Shown here piece after piece: positions 23,746 to 34,433 of a stretch of 64,000 bases of DNA (positions within the stretch are counted from its first letter, which is position 1; each line of letters opens with the position of its first letter). The position numbers and the translations under genes are program-made. Source of the stretch: Larus michahellis (taxonomy: Eukaryota; Chordata; Aves; Charadriiformes; Laridae); assembly GCF_964199755.1 (NCBI RefSeq), contig NC_133907.1, forward strand, positions 6,329,001 to 6,393,000, read 5' to 3'. A model generated the notes under the pieces. That model was not told the origin of the DNA. It saw only the letters and a program-made list of their open reading frames with translations, and did no database searches.

Positions 23746-26700
23746 AAAGGGAGCACAGCTTGAGGCAGCCCTGCTGCTGGGCACCAGGCCCCGTGCTGCC
23801 GCTCTGCCGCGCTACTCCCGTGTGGTTTGGAGCCAGGCTGGCTTCCCCACAGTAGGTTTGCTGACGATACCTTGTTTGCCGGGCAGAGGACCGGAGGAAC
23901 GCAGAGGGCTTTACAGGGACACTCTCTCCTTGCCCTCAGGATGTTAACTGTATTGAAATTTCAGCAGGAAGCCAAGCATCTGTTCTTCAAATAAAGAGGT
24001 CTCCCAGGGGAATGGGTAGGGGGGCAAAATCAGCACACATATAAACACCTGGTCTTACAGGCAAGAGCAGAGTTTGCAGAAGGAGTGCAGCACCTCTGAG
24101 ACTCATTCAGCTTTGCTTCCGCTGGTTAATTAATTCAAACACTATCAATATTCAATGACAGCCCGCTATTTCCTTCGTACGGCCGTGCGTCAGTGTGCGT
24201 GCGTGGGTCTGCACAGCAGGAACACGCGGGTGTGCGCTCCCCCCAGCAAAGGGGCTGGTGTGCCTGTGCTGCTGCGGGCACACGCGGGACCCCCCCACGC
24301 TGCGGCGCTCAGGAGCGGTTCCACGTGTTCAGCCTTCGCGCTCGTCCTTTGAGGAAGGGGAGGCAGAACCAAACTGAGCCACACGATGATTGACTGCACA
24401 GAAAAATGTTTCTCCCATCCCCTACAGCGGCCCCTGACTTGGGGCTCATCAGAAAACAGGCTGCACGACCAACGAGCTTCCTCACCCCTCTCAGAAGACC
24501 GCGGAGACCACACTGCGGCGCGCACAAAGGGACCTCTTAAAGGCAGGAGGCCTCACAGCCCTGCGCCTGCACGCAGGGCGAGGTTTGCGCAGCGTTTCCA
24601 GCCCCAAGCCCACTGCATCGATCCAAGTCTGAAACAGCTCCAGCAATGACAAGATGCCTTGACTACCTTCTGCACGAGGCCAGAGAGCTGCACAGCCACC
24701 CGGGGTTATTTCCAGAGGCAAACAGGATCCTACTGGTACTCCCAGCTCCCACTCCCATCCCCTCCGGACACCCATCCTGTCTCCTCAGTAGACTCCAACT
24801 CTCTCTCTTCATGCCTAGAGCCTGCACTTCACTGCTATCACTACAAGATTGTGCCTTCTCATTTTCTTTGTGCCATTGCTGCAGCACTCCTGCTTCCTCC
24901 TTTAAGTCCTTCATCCTTGCCCCTTTTTCTCTTTCTGGCATTTTCAGCGCACAGTAGGGTTTTTTCCTTGTATGAAAGAGGGTGGGCAGGGGTTCTTTCT
25001 TCTTTTCATTAAATGTTAGTGCCCATTCAAGTGAGACGGACAGCGTTCAACAGACAAGCTGTGCTGATTCTTTAACACTCTGCTGCGCTGCCCCGCACCA
25101 GCATGCAGTCCCCCCTCACCCCTCCTCAGCTTGCCCACAACTCCGCCATGTTCCCCAGAAGCCACCCAGCACCCTAGTCCTGCTCCTGAGCGAGCCCACC
25201 TCCAGATGTAAGGTGACTCAGCTTGAAGGCAGGACTACAATCTCAGCAAAAGTGAGGATGAGGCCCACCAACCTCCTTCATAGACCTATCCCAGGAATCG
25301 ACCCTAGGAGGCAGGTAGCGACCTCTCAGCTAGGACATATCCCCTTGATCCCTGAGGCTTCTGGGGAGGAGAGCCAGGGAATATGCGGACAGAAAGGAGA
25401 CCTTCACCATGCCACAGTGGAATTGCCTAGAGAGGAACACTGCCCGTTTTCCCAAAGACTCACAAAGCTTTTACCCCTTCCTTCTTGCCAGTTCCAGCAT
25501 GGACCCCTGCCAAAGACTTTTGACTTTGCTCACTAGCTGAGCCTGCGAAATCAGGCACTCCTAACTTGCAAGCAATCAAGATTTGTTCCAAGAGCTCCAG
25601 GGCAGAGCTGGAGTACGGAGACTCCTCAGGCCATCAGGGGGTCAGAGTCCCAGGAAGGGGGCGCGCAGGAGAGCATCAGGCCCTTCAAACGGAAGAGCAT
25701 CCCTAAGCAGCTTCATGGTGGATTCAAAGGGGCTCTCCTGTGGCTCTCCGTACAGCCAGTGCTTCCACCTTGTTTCTAAAACATTTCTTGCTGAGAGCAC
25801 ATACTAAAGCAGCCAAGAAGAGAGTGCTCTGCCCTGCACCACATGACCCTCTCCAGCAGAAGTCCTCACCAGGTGACCCTCAGAGCCAACACAGCTGCGC
25901 CCTGGTGAAGCTCCGGAGTACAGAGGAGCCTTGCAGACGCAGCAGTCGGTGAAAGTAAAAGCAGAGTGGAACAAGCAGCAGGGAAGGTCATAAAGTGATA
26001 GGAAAGCATTCATCACAGACAATTTATCCCTAACTTGTTGCCTGTCCAAATGTAGGGAATGGAAGTGCTTCTGGAAGGCTCAGAGGTGCAATGGGTAGGG
26101 GAAGAGAGCCGAGAAAGACAGCTCTGGCCAAGAGGAGAGCCGTGCCTCACTGCTTTAAAGTCAATCTTCGACCGTTTCACCAAAGTACCAACACCACTTC
26201 CCCGTTTTGTCATCCCTGTCTCACCTCCGCATCTCCTTTAATCACAGCCTTGACATTTGTGAGGGAGAACTGGTCTCGGGTCACTGAGAGTGGTGAGTTC
26301 CACTCACCACAAGTCGCAGGATTTGCCCATCCTCCATCACGGTGCTCCCGCTGAAGGAGCGATGCAGAGCGGACAGACACAGGGGCTGTGGGTGAGCCAA
26401 TGCCAAGCGAGCAGATCTTGGATGAAGAACAGCACCGCTGGCAGAGGGGCTGTGGGGAACATACACACTGTGCTCCCTCCCTTGCAAAGTTACGGCTCTC
26501 ACCAGACGCTGTTACAAAAGCAAGATAAACCCACAAACAATAGGATCCTTTCATTTTCCTTTTACGTTTCCCAGGCAACACCAAGCACTCAACAGCAGTT
26601 TAGAGTGCAACAGCCCCCTATGTTTGGTCAGTTAATGGCAGGAAGATGAAGAGACTTAAGCAGAGCTGCTCGCTGCTTATTGTTTGGTAACCCCAGTCAG

Positions 26701-29089
26701 GCAGCTGCAGCAATGACATTTATACCCAACACTACGCTGATTTTAAATGCAAACTTCTATGTTGGAGCTCTGAAACTCCAGTGAAGGACGTGCGTTTCCA
26801 TTCTTAAATTACAGATCTACAGCTACCCCTGCACACATGGCTGGGAGCGCGTGACAGCACCATGAAGGTAGGTGCACATAGAGCTCAGCAGGAATGTTCC
26901 AGGCTAGAGAAAGCAATTTAGATCCAGGCCTGTTACTCAGACTAACATGCTGATGCGCAGATGCTAAAAGAACCCCCAGCTGCAGCAGAGAGGCCTCAGT
27001 ACACCCGCAGCTGGTCAAGCTGCACAGGTCCTGATAGGACTCCAAGAAAATCCTTTCTTCAACCAAAGACGACCCCTGGTCAAAGACGACCCCTGCCAAA
27101 GCATGGGGTCTTTAATGGCTATGTCTTTAACGCATAGCTGGGCACATATGTTTAACATTCCTGCTGGGCACATGGTTTTGTTAGCATTCCTGCTTTGGTC
27201 ACTTGTGGAATGAGGTGCTGAAGGGTAAACAGTGTCTATTCTCACCTCTTTGTAGCATGCTTGGGTGGCCCATGAGCCTTCACCTCACAGAGACCTGACC
27301 CAAGGCTAGTACACAGATGTGTACTCTGCTCATCACACAGTTCCTGATCTAGCCGTTCAAGTAGAAGGTAAAGGAACTGCGAATCAGTGGCTAAATCATA
27401 GGCAAGGTGACTTATAGACTCTTAGCACTCAAAGACTCACAAAACTATCAGGGCCCAAGAAGAAATTGCATTTTCCAATTATGCCAACCCAGGGGCTTGT
27501 GCCTTCTCCCTCTGATGAGTTATCATGCAAATTTTTCCATGCCTCAAATGACGCTTCTCTTACCTTTAATCTCTGAAAAGAGCAAAATTTTACTGAACAA
27601 GGAAACAGACATCTACCTAGCCTCGCTGGAAGCAGGCAGCTGGCCACCGTCCAGGGCAGGGGGCAGAACTAACCGCTTGGCCCAAGAGTGAGTGACAGTG
27701 CCGCATGCCTCACCAAAAAGTTGTGTCTAGATCAGAAATGCAGAGTGTGGACACTAGGTTCTAGGGCATCCCCTCTATCTTAAAGGGGAAAGGGGACTGG
27801 AAGCAAGAGACTACTGGGCTCCACAGTTCACAAGCGCTTGCATTGGCACAATCAAATTTCATCTTCAAGCCCCGTATGTGGTATAAATCCTGGCCTGTGA
27901 ACAAAGTCACCTTTACCTTGGATTTACAGGGACCTGAGATCCCAGCCCGAGAGTTACACCGCAGAAGGATGCCTGAGGTTCAGCTCCAGGAGGGTGGGAA
28001 GTGAAATGCAAAGAGCAGCTGCAGTATCGCTAAACGCAGATCTCGTGCAGAAAGCATCACTGCCCCACATCAAGTACGGAGTATTTAGTGCTTGGGGCTT
28101 ACACCTATCGCTGGGGTAAACAGCGTGAACCCTGCTGGAAGCATCACAAGTCCCAGCTATTGGAAAATCCAGCTAGGGACAGACCAAGCCATTCTCAGCT
28201 CCAGGTATCCTACTTGAGGCTCAAGATCCCTTGGTGTGCCAGCCCAGCCGGGAACTGCTGGTTCAGTAGCTTTACGTGAGGTAGTTGCACCACCTGCTGT
28301 CTGCTCTGAAGCAAGTTACCAGTGTCTATTAGAACATCATTAAAGATCATTATTAACAAAACTTTTCTTCTTCAGAACTAGTTTTTTGCAGGACATGCTC
28401 TTGATTCATCTTGAGTCATCAAGAAAGACTTCATATCTGAAAACTATGACGCAAGATCAACAGTGGGACAGTCTAGCCAAAACGGTTCAGGTTCTCAAAC
28501 AGAATATGAGAAGTTCACTTTAATACCCAGGTCCTCTCAGGAGCGAGACTGCACTGCTATCCCTTTGGGAAGTGCTCTCAAGTTATTTCCACTCCAAAAA
28601 CTCCAAAAGCTAGTCTTGAACAAAACTTTCAAAGAGGTGAAAATTCTGACATGCAAAAAACCAGCCACCTGCCCAACGCCACTTGTGGCTTAGCAGGAAA
28701 GAAAAAGACACGTCTTAAATCCCGCACCATTCCACTTTCCTGGATGAGGCAGCAGCACTAACTGATGCAATCCAATGGGGGCAAAGCGGTAAGATTCCTA
28801 CAAAAAGCCACGATACCAAAAGTCGTCTTAGGATACGGTGTCTTGTTCACACATGAAGGCTGATGAGTCAGCCCTCTCTCTTGGCTGGCACAAGTATGAC
28901 AGGTTACAGGAAGATGCCCCTAGCTTTAGAGATCAAGGATCCTGTTCATGGGCAAGTATTTTGTGTGCCAGGCCTCAAAAATAATTGGGCACGCAGTAGC
29001 AAGGTCAGTGTGGGACTAAAAGGAAAGGAGTTCAGAAGACAAATGACCTCTGCTTGATGAAGCATAGGTGCACAATATGCAGACAAAAG
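23746..29089. other. Non-coding stretch up to the SLC35C2 3' end
   Basis: No exon was recognised. The plus frame at 24982-25536 (184 codons) has no recognisable domain and no plausible splice context. Small tandem repeats lie at 27,064-27,097 and 27,137-27,191. The rest is featureless and falls downstream of SLC35C2. Confidence 0.5.
27064..27191 (+). repeat. Two small tandem repeats
   Basis: A 17-base unit (CAAAGACGACCCCTGG plus one base) is present twice at 27064-27097. Just downstream a unit of 26-29 bases that begins GCTGGGCACAT and ends CATTCCT is repeated at 27137-27162 and 27163-27191. Both look like local replication slippage. Confidence 0.75.
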
Positions 29090-29870
29090 GGAATCAGAAA
29101 AACAGTTTATTTAAAAAACAAAATCCCCCCCTTCAAATACCCACGTACTTTCTGATAAGCTTATTGCTCAAGCTTGATCGCCTGTGATACCGCTCGCTCT
29201 CTCCTCGGCCTGTAGGGCCAGAAGTACTCCTGCATCCCTGTCCTTCTTCCAGCCAACATCATTTGGCTATGTTCAATTGGTCCCAAATACCAGCATTTAA
29301 TTCTCTCCTTACTATGCACGCAGAACATGGGAGGTCACCAGGCACAAAGGCTCCTTCTCATTGGGACAAGTCTACGGATTTATATATATAGTCATCTGCT
29401 CCTACCAAGATGGGAGTTCCTACTTAGCAGAACCATAAAGGAAGTACGGGGAGGTATATCTACCTTCTCGTTTGAAGCCAAAGCCTAAACAACACTAAAT
29501 CATCCCTGAAGCACTTAGCCTGCAGTCCAGACACGTCCATGCTCATTCTACTGCTCACGGTCTACACTCTAAACGTACAGCCTTCAGGATTCCCTAATAA
29601 GCTTTCTATAGCGTTTCCCAGTCTCACCACACCATTCTGCTTCCACTGAACCAGGGCTCATGTTCCAAATTTGCTCTCTGTGAAAGGGATATGGCCTGTT
29701 TCTTGTGCAGCATCTACAGACCCACGCCGTAGCAGAACAGCAGGACTCTCCCACCAGGCCCTGTCTCTCCTTTGGCTGGTCACAGACAGAGACGCTTGGA
29801 CCTTCCTCCCAGATAGCCGTCGGGTAGGTTTGGTAAAAACAGAGCAGGGGGTTGTGTGCTTCATGTTCAG
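29090..29870 (-). other. SLC35C2: SLC35C2 3' UTR with poly(A) signal
   Basis: About 780 bases follow the SLC35C2 stop codon. On the minus strand a canonical AATAAA lies at 29106-29111 (TTTATT on the plus strand), so the transcript should end near 29,085-29,095. No competing gene is visible on either strand here. The exact cleavage site is inferred. Confidence 0.7.
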
Positions 29871-32800
29871 TCAGTGGTGTTGTGGAGTTTCAACATCCTC
29901 TTCCTCCTCCTCACCACGGTCAGTGCGGCGCAGCAGCAGCTCCAGGTCAGGGTTGGAGCTGGCCTCTTTGTGTGGCTTCAGAGCATTTTCACCTGTGTGC
30001 AGACAGCCCATTAAGTGACAAACTTGCCCGAGTACCCATCAAACCTGGCACTGGCAAGGAGCTGGAACTAGACACAGCTCCTCGTGACACTACGAGAATG
30101 CCTACAGAGAAACAGAAAGGGATTTAAAACAGAATCACCTTTGGAATTCATGGCTTTGAGAATGACATGAAGGGAGATCCCTGACAGACAGACAGCAAAG
30201 CCCAGCCAGTTCAAGAGACTGAGGCGGTCTCCCAGCAAACGTGTGGCGAGGAATAAAATGCAGATTTCCTGTGGAAACAAAAAACACGACAAGTGGCAGG
30301 GCACGACGTGAGGAGAAACGCATGGGATGTTTTACTGCTCAAGCCTAGATCAAGACGCCAGGCTGATAATTTCCATCAGCACATTCTTCCATGTGCAGAG
30401 AGTTTTTAGAAACAGAATGACCTGTTAAAGTGGGATGTGGGATTTTAAGTCCTCTGACTGCACAGCTTGGCTGCATGGGAATGCTGTGATTTGCGGTTCA
30501 GACAAATTTCACATGTCACCATTCAGCTCAAAAGTAGGCACGCTGCATTCCTCAAAGGAGGGGAGAACGTGCCAAACTAGGTTAAAGAGATAACTCAAAC
30601 CAGTGGTTTGTTCATAGCCAGGTCAGATGCAAGAGTGTGCCCTTCTTACCCCTCCTCCCTCCCGCACCATGCATTGCTCATGAGGCCCACGTGTTTTAGC
30701 TCCAGATGCCACCAAACTTCAGACCTCAATGGTATTTTTTATAGAACAGCCACAAGTCTCTGCCCCTTGCCGTCAGGGACCAAGGGACTTCACTGCAGAG
30801 ACTGCAGGGCAAAGCATCAAGCTCCCATGCAAGGGGAACAAAAATAACAGGAGATGATTTCTAAGGCCCTAAGGAAGTTCCCACCACATGAGGACCATTA
30901 GGGATGACTCAGTACTCGCCTTCTAGTATTAGCACAGGAACCATGCCTTACCTTAAAAATGCCAGCAATGGAAAGGGTGAGGCTAGATGTTCTGGAAACC
31001 AAGAGGAACTCAGAAAAGCCTAGACCAAAGGCAAGAATTCCACCCAAGAACAGCTTCCCTACCAGAGAGAACAGCATTCCTGCTTCATGGAAACGGAAGA
31101 GCTTCTCTGATACGGACAAAGGCAGGCCTAGGAACAAGACAGTGAGTAGCAGAGTACCTTTCCCAACTCCCAGGACTCCTCACAACAAGATAGGGGTGGG
31201 CTGCTCACATTCCAATACCAGGAGGATGTGGAGCCAGTTCTTCATGGCCCTTACTTCCACAAGTGTGGCAGGCAGTCTTTAATGTTCTGCCAGCATAAGG
31301 TACATCTGGGTCCTTACAATTCCAGGTCTCTACTTTGTCAAGTTCATAGCTGTTCACTCAGCTAAATGAATCATCTCAAACAACAAATTGCCAAGCAATC
31401 TCCCCAACCACTCTATAAAGCTATCCCTGCTTTCTCTAATTAACTCACGCACCCTCAAACACCGCAAAGAGTGGCAAGAGCCCCAGGAACATGAGCGGCT
31501 GCAGATGAAACATGATATCAATGGGATTCTGGAGCCCTGAAAGAGGAGAATCAACAACAGACCAGGTAGCAACAAGCTAGGGAATAACATAGCTCCTAGA
31601 GCCTTTATTAGTACCATTCCTAGACATACACCTTACTTGTAACGCCCACGCCTGCACTGCTGCAGAGGCCAAGCCACCTTCATCACCCACCAACAGATAA
31701 CCCCTGCCCCAGGTTTAAACACTCCCTTATACACAAGATGTTCTGTTTCTGCAGTAAGGGCTACCACCTCCTTTTTCCCCTCCCCGTTACCAGCACCACC
31801 ACCCACTTCCTAACACCCTACGTACCCAGGTCAGCCTTCTGCATAAGTATCTGCGTGAGGGTCCAGCGAATACCCCCAAGGAAAGACGCACACAGCACCA
31901 GCACGAAACCCTGTGCGTTGAACTGTGTGGACTTGTAGGTGAACATGAAGAGGCCCCCAGCGATGAGCAGAACCACCAGCAGCAATGCCACCCTCTGGAT
32001 GAGAGCAAACACAAAGTCACCACAGACTCCTGGAGCTGAACAGAGACAGACACCTCCTCTCTTTCAGATTCATCCACGTAATTGCGTTCTTCCTCTGCTT
32101 ATACGTTTCTGGTACGTGCACTGCCTGCTTCCCTGGGCATGAACTTCTCCCTCCCTAAAGCGTTGCGTGGGACCCTTACCAATTCCTCCAGCTTGAAGAG
32201 CAGTGAAAAAAGCAGGATGAAGAGAATGGCAGAGGATTTGGTCATCGTGTAGCTGTAAGGACCAAAACACACTGTCAGTCTCATCCAAATTAGTCCTTCC
32301 TAGCAAAGCAGCATTAGGAACCAAATCACCCACTTCTACATCGCTACCAGCAACCTATCACGGACCCTGCGTGCCAGCCCCACCACACCATGCACCCACT
32401 CAGGAAACTGACCCCGACAAAGCACTTTGTAAACCCCACCAGAGGGCTCCCAGGAAGACACTGTTTGTACTCACAGGGAGACAGTGACGTATAGGAAGCT
32501 CCAGTTACTCAGCCCAATATCCAGGGAAGTTGACAGAGCTAAAGCATCAAAGAAAAAAAAAATCCTGGAGTTAACTGTCTTCTAGTACATTAAAAAAAAA
32601 ACCAAAAAAAAAAACCAAACACAAACAACCCCCCCACACACAAACACACAAAACCAACCAAAACAACAAAAAAGAACAATTCTGCTACTCGACCACAAAC
32701 AGAGAGAGCAGAGCAGGCACAGAAAAAAACCCCCACGTTTCCCTCGGGTTAACTCATCAGTGCCAACGCAGCTCAGATATCCTCAGCTCTTTACGTTTCT

Positions 32801-34144
32801 GTCCTGTTGCCTGTGATTGAAGTTGGGCTCTGCACTGCGCTCGCTGAACACGTGTATGCAAAAGTGCAGGAATAACCTTTGCCCTCCCTGTAACCCAAAG
32901 CCAGCACAGGTTTGCACAAAGTGTTTTTTGAATGTATCAGCGCATGATAACTTGTAAGTCCGAAGGGCACTGCAAGAAGCCTGAAGAAGCAAGCCTGGCA
33001 ACCACCCTCAGCGCACACCCTTAACGCTGGTGCAGCTCTTGCTACAGTCTATTCTCCCTCGTATACAAACTTCCTACCACAGGAAACAGTTTTACTGATC
33101 CATGCTGAATGGCAGCACTGCTACAGACGTGGAGAAAGCATTTTTCAAGAAACCACAGGGCGCCTTATGCAAAGGCATTGCTGGAGATCTTCAGAGCAGG
33201 TGCTGTCCTGTGGGACGCAGCGTGACGATGACGGAACGAGCACAACACACAGGCACAGAACTGCCGGAGCAGCCGGCGCTCTGTGCTCCGAGTGGGAGCT
33301 TCACCCCTTGGGCTCAGCTACAGCAGCTCTGCGTGTTGCGTGTGATGAACTTGTGGATCATAAGGACCAAGTTCCAACTAGAGAAAGATCCAAAATGCGC
33401 ATGGCGTGATACTAACGCTAACCAGAAAAAAATAACTTGCAGAAACAACTTATGGCGGCTCTGTGACAGATTCTCATTGCGTGTTCTCGTGTGCCAGCGG
33501 CTCCTTCAGAACGATGCGTCCAGCAGGGCCTCTCCGCCTTCTGACTACTGTGTGTAACGGACAACACAGACAGCTCGTCTAGACCGGGAGCTTTAATTAG
33601 CACCTGCACCTGGTAAGGAAACGCTCTGCCGCCCGCAGCGCCGGGTCCCGCCGGCGCGATGCTGTCCCCGTCCCCCACGGCAGGCGACAGGGCCTCCCCC
33701 TTACCCCGGAGCCCACCCCGCGGCCCCGACCCCAGAGAAGGCCCGAGAGGCCGCCACAGCGGCGCGGCAGCCCCCCCCCCGCGCCCCGCCGTACCTGCGG
33801 GGGCCGCCCGGCGCAGGCAGTCGCCCCAGGAGAGCGCGGCCCGCGGCCGGCCGGAGCGGCAGCGCGCCAGGGTGCGGGCGATCGCCGAGAGGCCGAAGAT
33901 GAGGAGGAGGTGCAGCAGGGTGACGAGCAGCGGGAAGGGGAAGCTCTGCGGGACCGACAGCCGCCGTCACTACTGCTGCTGCTGCCGCCGCCCACCCTCC
34001 ATCCATCCCTCCCTCCCGCCTGCCCGCCCGCCCGCCGCCCCGCACCTTCATCAGCCACTTGTTGTAGAAGGTGATGCCGATGGAGAAGCCGTAGTAGAGC
34101 AGCACCAGCGGCGCCGTCAGCGCCGCGCCGCCCGCCGCCGCCAT
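29871..34144 (-). CDS. SLC35C2: SLC35C2, solute carrier family 35 member C2 (9 coding exons)
   Basis: This is a multi-pass transporter of the drug/metabolite superfamily, TPT/EamA type. The family member acts in the Golgi/ERGIC and is reported to promote Notch fucosylation. Coding exons, 5' to 3' on the minus strand: 34046-34144, 33795-33945, 32475-32538, 32180-32252, 31826-31994, 31453-31536, 30952-31127, 30139-30268, 29871-29992. All junctions are GT-AG and the chain closes in frame at 355 residues (human 365 by memory). The N-terminus starts MAAAGG. Diagnostic segments are [66 protein letters not shown] and [17 protein letters not shown]. About ten hydrophobic helices alternate with short loops, and the C-terminal tail is acidic ([10 protein letters not shown]) and ends in HH. 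The start was chosen as the first ATG that leads straight into the first helix, inside a CpG island. Which substrate it carries cannot be read from the sequence. Confidence 0.95.
32539..33794 (-). other. SLC35C2 intron 2 (A/C-rich repeat and unassigned sequence)
   Basis: The intron between the exons ending at 33795 and starting at 32538. An A/C-rich low-complexity tract (AAAACCAAAAA, CACACACAAAC) fills about 32,589-32,676. The plus-strand frame at 33102-33557 (151 codons) is antisense to the intron and has no recognised domain, so it is taken as chance. A minus-strand ATTAAA at 33592-33597 could serve the upstream ELMO2 transcript. Confidence 0.6.
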
Positions 34145-34330
34145 GCGCCCGAGGGCGGCCGTGAAGGGCCGGCGGGGCCGGAGGGCGGCGGGTAATGCCC
34201 GAGGTGGGCGGGGCCCGCGGCGGTGACGTGTCGGCGCGGAGGGGGCGGGGCCTGAGCCCAAAGAGGCGGAGCCGGCCCAGGCGGAGGAGCGCGATTGGTT
34301 ATTATTGTGACGCGTACAAAAGCCTTGCGG
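34145..34330 (-). promoter_or_regulatory. SLC35C2: SLC35C2 core promoter and 5' UTR in a CpG island
   Basis: The region directly upstream of the SLC35C2 ATG is very CpG-rich. It carries an inverted CCAAT box (ATTGG at 34295-34299, so CCAAT on the gene strand) and several GGGCGG/GGCGGGG Sp1-type boxes. The island extends from about 33,640 into the last exon of ELMO2 at about 34,520. No TATA box is seen, as expected for a housekeeping promoter. The transcription start is inferred at about 34,160-34,200. Confidence 0.65.
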
Positions 34331-34433
34331 CACCGCCCCGCCCCGCGCCGGTGGCCACGCCCCGCCCACCGCGGACTCCGTGCGGGGAAGGAGCGGGGGC
34401 GGACAGCCCGCACCCCCCGCCGCTCCGTCCCCG

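Noticed and set aside
23298-23756. 152-codon frame resembling a reverse-transcriptase C-terminus
   Set aside because: It is the tail of a 5'-truncated CR1 LINE and not an independent gene. It is reported as a repeat.
24982-25536. Plus-strand open frame of 184 codons
   Set aside because: Composition is Ser/Pro/Leu/His-rich without a domain. There is no support from neighbouring exons or a CpG promoter.
1-29000. CDH22 exons expected from human synteny
   Set aside because: No cadherin-repeat or signal-peptide exon could be read. The neighbouring gene may start further left or the order may differ.
33102-33557. Plus-strand 151-codon frame antisense to SLC35C2 intron 2
   Set aside because: No domain or splice context was seen, and the frame has no promoter or CpG island of its own.
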